From: Dyadobacter jiangsuensis | Lineage (GTDB): Bacteria > Bacteroidota > Bacteroidia > Cytophagales > Spirosomataceae | Direction of reading: 5' to 3' | NCBI RefSeq assembly: GCF_003014695.1 | Contig: NZ_PYAS01000008.1 | Span: 124,001-188,000, forward strand | DNA: 64,000 nucleotides | Shown: piece by piece, positions 17,201-24,096 of the stretch | Layout of the letters: each line of letters opens with the position of its first letter | How positions within the stretch are numbered: the first letter of the stretch is position 1 | Made by a program: the position numbers and the translations under genes | The notes under the pieces: generated by a model | The model's input: only the letters and a program-made list of their open reading frames with translations | Database searches by the model: none | Told to the model about the DNA's origin: nothing

Positions 17201-18501
17201 GGGCCACGTCCCATACCGCTCGTGATCGCCTGCAGAACCGGCACGTTCAGGTCCAGTAACGCCTGCGAAGGCTCACTACCCTGCCCTACCGGCTGAATAT
17301 CCGTCATCGCAAACGAAATTGTATTGACCAGTACATCGATTCCCATCCCCGCATCCGTCTCGAAAAATTCAAATGCAAGCGGCTTACCGGTTTCAGCATT
17401 GACCGATTTGAGCGAAGAAGTAAATACAGGCAGCACATTCACACCGCCTTCTTCAAGCGCGCGGATCATGGCATCTACAAAGTGGGTATTTCCGCTCAGC
17501 CAGTGCGCCCTGTAAAAGGTAATGCCTATCGTCGCCCGATCCGGATTACGGTATTTCAGCCAATCCGACTGGTCTGCAAATTCAGGTAAATCGGGATGAT
17601 AAATACCTTGCTCGGGCAAGCTAACGGGTGCCTCTGCTCCGAAGCCGGTCATCAACAAGTGATCCGAAAGGTAGCTCAGGAGTGAAATCAGGTTACTATA
17701 ACCGCCGGCCTGCAAATAGGCCAGGGTTTCATGCAAAATATCCGGCGAAACCGTTGATACGGCGGCAAATTCGGGATTCAGCTCTCCGGTACCGCTCACC
17801 ACGATCAGGTGCTGGCCCCGCTGCCCGGCCAATTTTACCAGTTCATTAAACCCAGGAATACTGCTCAGCCGCCCATGAATGCGGATAATAATGATTTTCG
17901 CCTCGGCGATTTCGCGCTGCAACAGCTGCTGCATCTGCTCCTCACTTTTGATCGCCATCAGGCTGATACCCGTCGTCTTGGGGAAATCATCCGGCAGGAG
18001 CTGCATCGCGCGGTCGAGCGTGAGCAAGTCCGTATCCGCGTGTGTGAGGAACACGATCCCGTCAGTAGGAATGGCCGTTTGACCAAGTTCGGTCGAAGCC
18101 TCTGAGCCTTTCCAGGTGTAAAACTGAAATACATATTCGGCCAGATCCGAGGGCGGCACCAGGTACCGATCGGCCTTTACCATGCTTTCTATGTAATCAA
18201 AAATCGCGATGATCTGCCATTCATAATTGATCGAATGAAACCACACCGAATGCCCATCGAATAGCAGGGTCACCACATTAGCCAGCGTGCACGGACCCAG
18301 GCAGCCGCCCTTGGTCATATGCACCACATTCCGTAGCTTCCGCCTCAGCCATTCATTTTTATACAATTCCACGGGAATGGGCGCATACCCGCGATCGACG
18401 CGCCCGCAGCAACATGCATTGTAACAATAGGAAAGATGCCCGCGCCGCTGGACGAGGTTAATGGACTTTCCGTCGGACCTGGTTACTCGCTGGCGTTTCA
18501 T
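14221..18501 (-). CDS. cobN: Cobaltochelatase large subunit CobN with N-terminal 2Fe-2S domain
   Basis: The 1426-residue protein is longer than typical CobN (about 1250-1300). The main body is the CobN/BchH chelatase, with NPDRATIGITFYRAHWLSGN, LQAITSGMGRGPWESSARGL, DAIVHVGKHGTLEWLPGK and AHILPTGRNFYAVDPR. It should insert cobalt into hydrogenobyrinic acid a,c-diamide, an ATP-driven late-insertion step. The extra N-terminus of about 130 residues has Cys26, Cys30-32, Cys67 and Cys71 (CYNACCC and GGCLGPC), the pattern of thioredoxin-like 2Fe-2S ferredoxins. Its role is unknown; redox control or cobalt handling are guesses. The gene overlaps the cbiA stop by four bases and is followed by the ChlID-type motor protein. 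Confidence 0.95.
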   Translation of the reverse strand: MKRQRVTRSDGKSINLVQRRGHLSYCYNACCCGRVDRGYAPIPVELYKNEWLRRKLRNVVHMTKGGCLGPCTLANVVTLLFDGHSVWFHSINYEWQIIAIFDYIESMVKADRYLVPPSDLAEYVFQFYTWKGSEASTELGQTAIPTDGIVFLTHADTDLLTLDRAMQLLPDDFPKTTGISLMAIKSEEQMQQLLQREIAEAKIIIIRIHGRLSSIPGFNELVKLAGQRGQHLIVVSGTGELNPEFAAVSTVSPDILHETLAYLQAGGYSNLISLLSYLSDHLLMTGFGAEAPVSLPEQGIYHPDLPEFADQSDWLKYRNPDRATIGITFYRAHWLSGNTHFVDAMIRALEEGGVNVLPVFTSSLKSVNAETGKPLAFEFFETDAGMGIDVLVNTISFAMTDIQPVGQGSEPSQALLDLNVPVLQAITSGMGRGPWESSARGLNPLDTAMNVAIPEFDGRIITVPVSFKEKGKDTRGYEPLDNRVDRVAGLAIRFARLRHLRNADKKVAFIFTNSNTKASQIGNAVGLDAPASLMNILRAMQDEGYRIDNLPATGTELIHALIDLCAYDQDFLTPGQLAQAAARVPAAQYAGWFEELPEAARQKMLKQWGAAPGETYVHDGHIALAGLDLGNAFVALQPPRGYGMDPDAIYHQPDLPPTHHYYALYRWLRDGWGADAIVHVGKHGTLEWLPGKGIGLSENCFPDAFLADLPLFYPFIINDPGEGSQAKRRAHAVVVDHLTPPMTSADTYGELAQLTQLVDEYYQVESLDPSKLPLLQRQIWDLIKQTNLDADLSAMLSRDHGDHKHDWDDDMTPEGVPVSLAEMDGKDIAHLIEDIDGYLCELGAAQIRNGLHTLGEMPEGDALLDMLQALTRLPNGPVPGMQAVLGSMYGFNIDTLHQQKGQKLLVPGDNLAAWAGRPVVTAADALEVLDEMAAHMVRLFEHYRFDGATIDRVIFESIGCNPDLQEAAGLRKILAFISEELVANLARTDEEITNLLHGLSGGYLPAGPSGAPTRGMAHILPTGRNFYAVDPRVLPSKAAWEVGQQLAKEVLDRHWKEAGRYPESVGISIWGTSAMRTHGDDVAEVLALLGVRPLWQEESRRINGLEIITLTDLGRPRIDVTTRISGFFRDAFPHLIELMDEAVQMVIAADEPLEENFVKKHYLEELAELQKDDALSIEQAEERAAYRIFGAAPGSYGAGILPLINEKNWQTDDDFAQAYINWGGYAYSRNVQGTDARKEFTRRLAGVEVALHNQDNREHDLFDSDDYLQFHGGMIATIRNLTGQQPKHYFGDSQDPARPVVRDLKEETLRVFRSRVVNPKWIESIQKHRYKGALELTATVDYLFGYDATAGVVDDWMYEKVAETYVLDAAMQQFFEENSPWALHAIAERLLEAAQRGLWEKPSEEALEGLKDLYLKSEALLESRSE

Positions 18502-19856
18502 TGTGGATTTTCAATATTTGTTTTGTTGATGAGGTGCTGAATGAATTCAAGCTTATCGGCCCAATAGAAATGTGCGTATGTCGCGAAAGTGTTCTTTACT
18601 CTAAAAAACTGCGTATCAACCGGAACACCCCTCGCATTGGTCATTGGTGCAAGCGGCGCCTGTATCAATTGTTCCTTCAATGAAGAGTAATGGAATTCAT
18701 GTCCTTTGATTTCCAGCCCTTCCCAATGCATGACCCGGTAACCAAGCGTCATTTTCGAATGCCGGATCGTTGTCGACAAGTCGAGTACGCCTGTCATATT
18801 AAAAGCACTACCTTCGCCGTCGATGATTCCCCTGCCGAGGTACATCAGCCCGCCGCATTCCGCATAGGCCAATCCGCCATTCGCGCAGTAGTTCCGGATA
18901 CTTTCCAGCATCGTCCGATTCTCCGACAATGCCTTGGCAAATAGTTCGGGATAGCCACCCGGGAGGTAAAGCAGGTCGGTTTCTGGCAAATCGCCGTCAT
19001 GTAAAGGACTGAACCACTGGATTTCTCCAAAGGCACGTAAGCATTCGATATTCTGTTGATACAGGAAGGTAAATGCTTCGTCCTTGGCAACGGTAATGCG
19101 CAGGTTCCGGGGATTACTTTTATGGTATGATTGATTTTGGGGATTTAAAACCGACCCAGGTTCGCCGCTGCAATGTACAGCGGTAAGTTCCACTAGCCTG
19201 TCGAGATTCACTGTTCGCGGGATAATCGCTGCGAGCTTTTGGATAATCTGTTCATAATCTGTCTCGGCCGAAATATGCAGCCCCAAATGCCGGGATGGAA
19301 TGTGTAAATCCTCATTTTTGGGTAAATATCCCAATGCTTCCACGCCGGCATCCACGCATGCATCCTGCAAAAACCGGTAATGCGATTCGGTGCTCACAAA
19401 ATTGAATATGGCGCCTACCACGCGAATGCCGGGATAAAAACTCTTCAGCCCATAAATCAACGGGGCCGCCGAATAGGCCATCGATCGGGCGTTGATCACC
19501 AGCACCACTGGGATATCCAGCAATGCCGCTATCTCTGCGCTGCTGCCTTTCATTTTATCGGCGCCATCGAAAAGGCCCATTACGCCCTCGGTCACGCTCA
19601 CATCCGCGCGCGACGCATAGTGTGCATACACGTCACGCATATGCATGTCCGAAGCCATGAAAGTATCCAGGTTCAGCCCTGGTCTGCCGGAAGCAGTGGT
19701 ATGGTGGATCGTGTCGATATAATCCGGCCCGCATTTGAACGCCTGCACTGCAAGCCCCCGGTCTCTCAACGCACGCAGCAGCCCCAGCGTCAGCGTAGTC
19801 TTACCCGAATTGCTCGATGGCGCAGAGATGAGGAAACTGGATTTTGTATTGGTCAT
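18498..19856 (-). CDS. cbiA: Cobyrinic/hydrogenobyrinic acid a,c-diamide synthase
   Basis: The 452-residue glutamine amidotransferase amidates the a and c side chains. The ATP-binding start is FLISAPSSNSGKTTLTLGLL (8-27). FKCGPDYIDTIHH and VTEGVMGLFDG follow. The glutaminase-like domain has LAYAECGGLMYLGRGI with the nucleophilic cysteine and a histidine in TYAHFYWAD at the end. Because the operon encodes CobN-type late cobalt insertion, the substrate is probably hydrogenobyrinic acid, which would make CobB the matching name. It is first in the minus-strand operon. The nearest cobalamin riboswitch on its strand lies about 680 bases upstream, beyond a divergent toxin-antitoxin pair. Confidence 0.95.
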   Translation of the reverse strand: MTNTKSSFLISAPSSNSGKTTLTLGLLRALRDRGLAVQAFKCGPDYIDTIHHTTASGRPGLNLDTFMASDMHMRDVYAHYASRADVSVTEGVMGLFDGADKMKGSSAEIAALLDIPVVLVINARSMAYSAAPLIYGLKSFYPGIRVVGAIFNFVSTESHYRFLQDACVDAGVEALGYLPKNEDLHIPSRHLGLHISAETDYEQIIQKLAAIIPRTVNLDRLVELTAVHCSGEPGSVLNPQNQSYHKSNPRNLRITVAKDEAFTFLYQQNIECLRAFGEIQWFSPLHDGDLPETDLLYLPGGYPELFAKALSENRTMLESIRNYCANGGLAYAECGGLMYLGRGIIDGEGSAFNMTGVLDLSTTIRHSKMTLGYRVMHWEGLEIKGHEFHYSSLKEQLIQAPLAPMTNARGVPVDTQFFRVKNTFATYAHFYWADKLEFIQHLINKTNIENPQ

Positions 19857-19916
19857 GATGCAGTTATCTTCCGGACACCTATTTTCTTTTGAGTCAAATC
19901 CTTATTATTTTTGATT

Positions 19917-20081
19917 ATGGGAAAAACCAAAACATTCAAAACCAATTACGCACTTCCCGGTCAGCCTATGACCGACGAGGAAGTGAAAAGCATGCTTCAA
20001 GAAACTCAACAAGGGAAATTTCATTCTATGCAGGATCTAAAACAGAAAATCGCTGAATGGAAGTCGAAATTCGCCCGGTAG
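19917..20081 (+). CDS. Small antitoxin-like protein of a RelE/ParE-type pair
   Basis: This 54-residue ORF (ATG 19917, stop TAG 20079-20081) overlaps the start of the toxin gene by 25 bases. It has a charged, helical C-terminus (MQDLKQKIAEWKSKFAR) and a short basic N-terminus (MGKTKTFKTNYALPGQP). Position, size and overlap fit an antitoxin upstream of a RelE/ParE toxin. No well-known DNA-binding fold is obvious, so the family is not assigned. It runs opposite to the cob operon and is divergent from cbiA, 60 bases away. Confidence 0.7.
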   Translation: MGKTKTFKTNYALPGQPMTDEEVKSMLQETQQGKFHSMQDLKQKIAEWKSKFAR

Positions 20082-20389
20082 TCGTTAGCGATCTGGCTAT
20101 CGAAAGTCTGGAAAACATCTACACATACGGCCTCGAAACATTTTCCTACGCTTCCGCGACGCTCTTCATAGAAGAACTTTACGTTCGCATCAATCAACTT
20201 TCGGTCGAATACTTTCATCATCCTATTTGTCGCTTTGTTCCGACCAAAACCGGCATTTACCGAAACTTACAACATGGCAAATACCTGGTGGTATACCGTG
20301 TCAAACCGGAACGTGTTGAAGTCCTGAACATCATTCACAGCAGTCGCAGTCCTTCCAAAATCAAAGCCACCAGAAAAATCAAGATTTGA
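20057..20389 (+). CDS. RelE/ParE-type toxin
   Basis: The 110-residue protein has the RelE/ParE layout. An N-terminal helix pair (DLAIESLENIYTYGLETFSYASATLFIEEL read from 12 on) is followed by a beta sheet with FVPTKTGIYRNLQHGKYLVVYRVKPERVEVLNIIHSSRSP. The closing LNIIHSSRSP block is typical. Related toxins either cut mRNA on the ribosome (RelE) or poison gyrase (ParE); the sequence does not decide which. It follows its candidate antitoxin with a 25-base overlap. The pair lies between a cobalamin riboswitch and the cob operon that this riboswitch points to. Confidence 0.85.
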   Translation: MEVEIRPVVVSDLAIESLENIYTYGLETFSYASATLFIEELYVRINQLSVEYFHHPICRFVPTKTGIYRNLQHGKYLVVYRVKPERVEVLNIIHSSRSPSKIKATRKIKI

Positions 20390-20406
20390 GGCGCACTGAC
20401 AGGTCG

Positions 20407-20523
20407 TCAAAATAATCGGCAGGAAAGTAGAAAGGCATTACCCGGCAGCGGCGCTACCAGGCGATTGTCGGACCGCCGCTGTGAAAGAAGCCCAACAAAT
20501 ATCCAAACCAGACCCTGCTTCAT
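20407..20523 (-). CDS. Possible 38-residue leader ORF behind a cobalamin riboswitch
   Basis: The ATG at 20523 lies 17 bases past the P1 stem of the riboswitch at 20540-20671 and opens 38 codons to TGA at 20407-20409. The product has a hydrophobic start (MKQGLVWIFVGLL) and a basic middle (SQRRSDNR). I recognise no family. The coding region includes an inverted repeat with arms CAGCGGCG (20446-20453) and CGCCGCTG (20474-20481), which could instead be regulatory RNA structure. It may be a real small protein, a leader peptide, or chance. Confidence 0.25.
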   Translation of the reverse strand: MKQGLVWIFVGLLSQRRSDNRLVAPLPGNAFLLSCRLF

Positions 20524-20539
20524 ACCGCGAAAGCATTGT

Positions 20540-20671
20540 CAACAAGGAAAAGACAGGTGCTCTGGCTCGGGCATAAGCCCCTTACAGTTGCGCGACAGCT
20601 CGTGATTGACCGCATAAACGGCCGTAACGATTCCCCTGAAATGCGTTGATACGCAATCCCTTTTCCTGTTG
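20540..20671 (-). ncRNA. Cobalamin riboswitch pointing towards the cbiA-cobN operon
   Basis: On the minus strand the order is CAACAGGAAAAG, AGGGGAATCG, GAGCTGTCGCGCAACTGTAAG, then the B12 box GAGCCAGAGCACCTGTC. The ends CAACAGGAAAAG (20660-20671) and CTTTTCCTTGTTG (20540-20552) pair as a P1 stem with one bulge. The core GCAACTGTAA and the B12 box identify the cobalamin family. It is more divergent from the other two elements in the window. The next large gene on this strand is cbiA at 19856, with an opposite-strand toxin-antitoxin pair in between. Confidence 0.87.
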
Positions 20672-20732
20672 GAGAAGTATGTTAAAGAACTTTTAATGCC
20701 GTAAAGTTAGCGGTATTCGGTTATTTTTCTGG

Positions 20733-20761
20733 TTTATCTCCGACAAAAACACCTAGCTTTG
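20733..20761 (+). promoter_or_regulatory. Bacteroidota promoter for the permease-btuB transcript
   Basis: TTTA at 20733-20736 (near the -33 TTTG) and a perfect -7 TAGCTTTG at 20754-20761 are 17 bases apart. A start near 20767 would place the 5' end of the RNA at the first stem of the riboswitch. On the other strand TAACTTTA at 20702-20709 is a weak -7 element that could serve the minus-strand riboswitch. Confidence 0.55.
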
Positions 20762-20764
20762 CAT

Positions 20765-20925
20765 ATTCATTGGTTCGCGCCTCCGGCGTGATTAAAAGGG
20801 AATCCGGTGTAAATCCGGAGCAGTACCCGCTGCTGTAAGTTCAAAACAATACTCTTGTATGATGTCACTGGGATGTTCCCGGGAAGGCGCAAGAGCTGAA
20901 CGAGCCAGAAGACCTGCCGTTGAAT
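20765..20925 (+). ncRNA. Cobalamin riboswitch upstream of the NiCoT-like permease and btuB
   Basis: Conserved blocks in order are GATTAAAAGGGAATCCGGTG, AAATCCGGAGCAGTACCCGC, TGCTGTAAGTTC and the B12 box GAGCCAGAAGACCTGCC (20902-20918). ATTCA at 20765-20769 can pair with TGAAT at 20921-20925. It is followed by the expression platform listed next. It controls a cobalt-permease-like gene and a BtuB-like receptor, both sensible targets for cobalamin repression. Confidence 0.96.
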
Positions 20926-20936
20926 AATCCGGTTTT

Positions 20937-20970
20937 GCTTTCGGGAAGAAAGGCAAGAGGAAACGGCAGG
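20937..20970 (+). promoter_or_regulatory. Expression platform of the plus-strand riboswitch
   Basis: Two structures are visible. A hairpin at 20937-20954 (GCTTTC, GGGAA, GAAAGGC, one bulged G) resembles the one before btuF. ACGGCAGG at 20963-20970 is exactly complementary to CCTGCCGT at 20913-20920, which is part of the B12 box, so it could act as a switching strand when the ligand is absent. Confidence 0.5.
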
Positions 20971-21038
20971 CTGCATTGCGGCCACGCTACTCCCTGCATT
21001 CTCCCATAAGTTAATTTCTAATTTATGCGGAAAACCAA

Positions 21039-21671
21039 ATGATTCAGTATCTGCTTATCGATTCCCTGCTCCTTGGTGTGCAGCATTCCTTCGAACCCGA
21101 CCATATGGCTGCGGTTTCGGTCCTGTCAACAGAAGAAAACAAAAATCCGGCACTGCGATGGAAGCTCATCTGGCGGTCGTCTCACTGGGCCCTCGGACAT
21201 TCGCTGACGCTGATTTTATTTGCTGTTCTGGTACTCCTGCTCAAATCGACGTTGTCGCTGCACATTGCCGACAAGGTAGAAATGCTGGTGGGCCCACTGA
21301 TGGTCTGGCTGGGCATTCTGGCGATCCGGCGGAATTTCAAAGCAGACGAAGTAACTGCATCCGCCCCTACTGAACGCAAGGTAAGCCGTTCGTTCTGGGT
21401 GGGCATGGTGCATGGCCTCGCAGGTACGGGCGGCGCGTGTGCCGTAGCACTCACCCTCGCCGCGCGCGATGCCATGACGGCCGTATGGATTATTGTCATG
21501 CAAAGCATCGGCATTATCCTCTCCATGTCGGCTTATGGCTATTTTTTCGCCTTTTCCATCGGCCGCTTTGCCGGGAAACGCGAGCGTTTTCTGATGATCG
21601 TCAACTACGTGGTCGGTGCATTCTCAATCCTGATCGGCGCGATAACTCTCTTTGAATCATTTCAATTTTAA
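21039..21671 (+). CDS. NiCoT/NicO-like cobalt or nickel permease
   Basis: The 210-residue membrane protein has about six hydrophobic helices (near 2-16, 47-69, 80-98, 118-140, 145-170, 183-205). The start carries HSFEPDH (His16 to His22), an exact HX4DH motif, the metal-binding signature of nickel/cobalt transporters. HWALGHSLTL and GMVHGLAGTGG add further histidines expected for this group. It is shorter than HoxN-type NiCoT proteins. It directly follows a cobalamin riboswitch and is two bases ahead of the btuB-like gene. Cobalt uptake is therefore the likely role, although the substrate is inferred from regulation. Confidence 0.8.
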   Translation: MIQYLLIDSLLLGVQHSFEPDHMAAVSVLSTEENKNPALRWKLIWRSSHWALGHSLTLILFAVLVLLLKSTLSLHIADKVEMLVGPLMVWLGILAIRRNFKADEVTASAPTERKVSRSFWVGMVHGLAGTGGACAVALTLAARDAMTAVWIIVMQSIGIILSMSAYGYFFAFSIGRFAGKRERFLMIVNYVVGAFSILIGAITLFESFQF

Positions 21672-21673
21672 CA

Positions 21674-23878
21674 ATGCATATTCCATTCTACCGCCCCACC
21701 CGCATTTCAGCTGGCGGACTGATTCTTTCAATTTTGGCCATTTCAGCGGTCCCAACCTCGATAGTATCGGCTCAGGAAAGCAGCGCTGATTCCTCCGGCA
21801 AAAAACTGCTCGATCCGGTCGTGGTAACGGCTACCCGTTTCGAAGCTAAAAAGGAGAAGATCGCTCAGAAACTCGACATCATTTCCAAAGAGGATATTCA
21901 AATGACGCCGTCCAACGACCTGACCGACATTGTCCGGAAATCGGCTGCGGTGGATGTGATCCAGTATCCCAATTTGTCCTCCGGAATCGGCATCAGGGGG
22001 TTTCGTCCGCAGTTTTCGGGGTTAAATCAAAGGACGCTATTGCTCATCGATGGACGCCCCGCCGGTGCTACCAACCTTTCACAGATCAATTTGAATGGCG
22101 TCGAACGGATTGAAGTGCTGAAAGGTCCGGCATCGTCACTGTACGGTTCGCAGGCAATGGGCGGCGTGATCAACGTCATTACCCAACGCTCCAAAGGTAC
22201 CCCTGGCGGCAATGCATTCCTGGAATACGGTAGTTTCAAAACATTGCAGGCGGGACTCAATACAGGAGGCAACATCACATCCAGACTGGATTACGACCTG
22301 TCTTTCAGCTATCTGGAAAGGTCGAAAGATTACAAGATCGGCGAGGACAACTGGCTGCGTAATGCATTCGGCTACAAGCACGCTCAGAAAAACTACGCCG
22401 ATCGCCCGGTCGTTGAAACCGACGAAACAACCGGTGACGGCAACCGCAGGCCATTTACCAAACTGCATTATTTCTCTGGCGCACTAAGGCTAGGCTATCA
22501 GATCAACGATCGCTGGCGTGTGGATGTGCGCGGGGAGCAATTTCAGGCGCGGGATGTGGAATCGCCAGGCGAACTGTCCTCCGGAAGCACCGAAGCCAGT
22601 ACCAAGGACGTTGACCGCCAGGCCATCGATGTTTCATTGACCGGGCAAATCGGGCAACACAGTCCGAGCGTGAAAGTGTATGCCTCGGAAGAAAACACCA
22701 AAAACTACACCCAGAATGTATCCGGCAAGCCAGTCGTGCCATTCCGTTCCGCACAGGGGCATAACGCATGGAAGGGTATTCAGGTAAAAGATGTCTGGAA
22801 ACTTGGTCGCCACTCGGTAATACTGGGTTACGATTATCTCAATGCGTCTACCAATAGCCGTCGCTGGACCAACGACACCACCGAGCGCGCCCCTACCCAG
22901 CCTGAATACGCGTTGATTTCCAGTGCATTCTTCGGACAAGCACTATTGAACATCGGGAAACTGACCCTGCAACCAGGCATCCGTCTTGATCATATTACCT
23001 TCGATGTGCGCGAAACGCCGCTATTGCCTACCTACAAAGCCGGTAAAAAGACAACACCATTTACGAGCCCCAGCCTGGGTATTACCTACGCCCTGCTGCC
23101 ATCGCTCCGCGCGAAAGCCAATATAGGCCGGGCGTTCGTCACCACCGATGCGTACAGCGTAGCCGGATACAATGAAATCCGTGATTCCAAAGGCCGCGTT
23201 GCCGTCACAGCCGGTAACCCCGATCTGAAAAACGAAAGCAGCCTGAGCTGGGATCTGGGTCTGGATTTCAACAAACCCCAATCCGGTTTCGCAGCTAATG
23301 TGACTCTTTATAGCACCAAGGTCGATAACCGCATTGCCAAAATCATCAAAACTGTAAACGAACCTTTGGAAAACGGCGACGTGATTACCTCCCGGGCTAC
23401 ATTTGTCAACGCAGCCGATGCCGAAATCACGGGTCTTGAAACCGAGTTGTCTTATGATTTCGGTGCAAAAAGCGACTACCGCTATTCATTGAAGGCATTC
23501 TGGAACGGTAATTCCATAATAAAAGCGAAAGAGCTCATCGTAGGTACCGACGCCTCCGAAATACGCCGCGACATTCAGAACGTCGCCCGCAATACTTTCA
23601 ATTTCGGAGTGGCTTATGATAATTTAAACTGGCTGCAATTGCGGCTTTCAGGGAGAGCAGTAGGGACAAGGAAGGACATCGATTACACCGACCCGATCAA
23701 TCCCGAAATCGAATACCCGCAATATATGGTACTCGACTTCGCCGCCCAATTCAAAATCGCTGGCGGTCATACCATCGCATTGAAGTTAAACAACGTAACT
23801 GACGAAAATTATTACGAAAAACGAGGCTACAACCTACCCGGACGGGCGTTGTCGGTGCGGTATGTGAAGAGTTTTTAA
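21674..23878 (+). CDS. btuB: TonB-dependent cobalamin/corrinoid receptor, BtuB-like
   Basis: This 734-residue outer-membrane protein has a signal peptide (about 1-34, ending near VSAQESS) and a TonB-box-like DPVVVTATRFEAK. The plug domain contains DIVRKSAAVDVIQYPNLSSG, TLLLIDGRPAG, GVERIEVLKGPASSLYGSQA and GGVINVITQRS. The rest is beta barrel, ending with YEKRGYNLPGRALSVRYVKSF, whose last residue is the usual aromatic. It lacks the carboxypeptidase-like extension of SusC proteins, so it is a classical receptor. Its riboswitch and the adjacent permease support corrinoid import. A cobalt chelate is the alternative substrate. Confidence 0.88.
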   Translation: MHIPFYRPTRISAGGLILSILAISAVPTSIVSAQESSADSSGKKLLDPVVVTATRFEAKKEKIAQKLDIISKEDIQMTPSNDLTDIVRKSAAVDVIQYPNLSSGIGIRGFRPQFSGLNQRTLLLIDGRPAGATNLSQINLNGVERIEVLKGPASSLYGSQAMGGVINVITQRSKGTPGGNAFLEYGSFKTLQAGLNTGGNITSRLDYDLSFSYLERSKDYKIGEDNWLRNAFGYKHAQKNYADRPVVETDETTGDGNRRPFTKLHYFSGALRLGYQINDRWRVDVRGEQFQARDVESPGELSSGSTEASTKDVDRQAIDVSLTGQIGQHSPSVKVYASEENTKNYTQNVSGKPVVPFRSAQGHNAWKGIQVKDVWKLGRHSVILGYDYLNASTNSRRWTNDTTERAPTQPEYALISSAFFGQALLNIGKLTLQPGIRLDHITFDVRETPLLPTYKAGKKTTPFTSPSLGITYALLPSLRAKANIGRAFVTTDAYSVAGYNEIRDSKGRVAVTAGNPDLKNESSLSWDLGLDFNKPQSGFAANVTLYSTKVDNRIAKIIKTVNEPLENGDVITSRATFVNAADAEITGLETELSYDFGAKSDYRYSLKAFWNGNSIIKAKELIVGTDASEIRRDIQNVARNTFNFGVAYDNLNWLQLRLSGRAVGTRKDIDYTDPINPEIEYPQYMVLDFAAQFKIAGGHTIALKLNNVTDENYYEKRGYNLPGRALSVRYVKSF

Positions 23879-23893
23879 AACAGATAATGCAGC

Positions 23894-24088
23894 CTAGTCG
23901 GCTTTTTCAGCCGATCGGGCTGCTTCCTTCGCGAGTTCTACTCTCCTCGCCATTGCCCAATCGCTCATAAATTGCCGATCCTCTTTTGATCTTTCACCAT
24001 TCCAAACCATCATCGGGCCAACCGGATCTTGCATATCCTCGTCTTCCACGAATGGTTCAGGTTTCATGTTATTCAGTAGTCGTTTCAT
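23894..24088 (-). CDS. Small hypothetical protein next to a GNAT-like gene
   Basis: The 64-residue acidic protein (MKRLLNNMKPEPFVEDEDM and on) is not recognised. The C-terminal half is helical and charged, with EDRQFMSDWAMARRVELAKE. The start could also be the ATG eight codons in. It follows the GNAT-like gene by eight bases on the same strand, so the two are probably co-transcribed. A partner or antitoxin role is possible, but nothing in the sequence shows it. Confidence 0.5.
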   Translation of the reverse strand: MKRLLNNMKPEPFVEDEDMQDPVGPMMVWNGERSKEDRQFMSDWAMARRVELAKEAARSAEKAD

Positions 24089-24096
24089 AGTTGAAG

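Noticed and set aside
20390..20700. Possible mobile-element remnant around the third riboswitch
   Set aside because: I saw no terminal inverted repeats, target duplications or transposase fragments; the riboswitch and a short stem-loop explain the visible structure.
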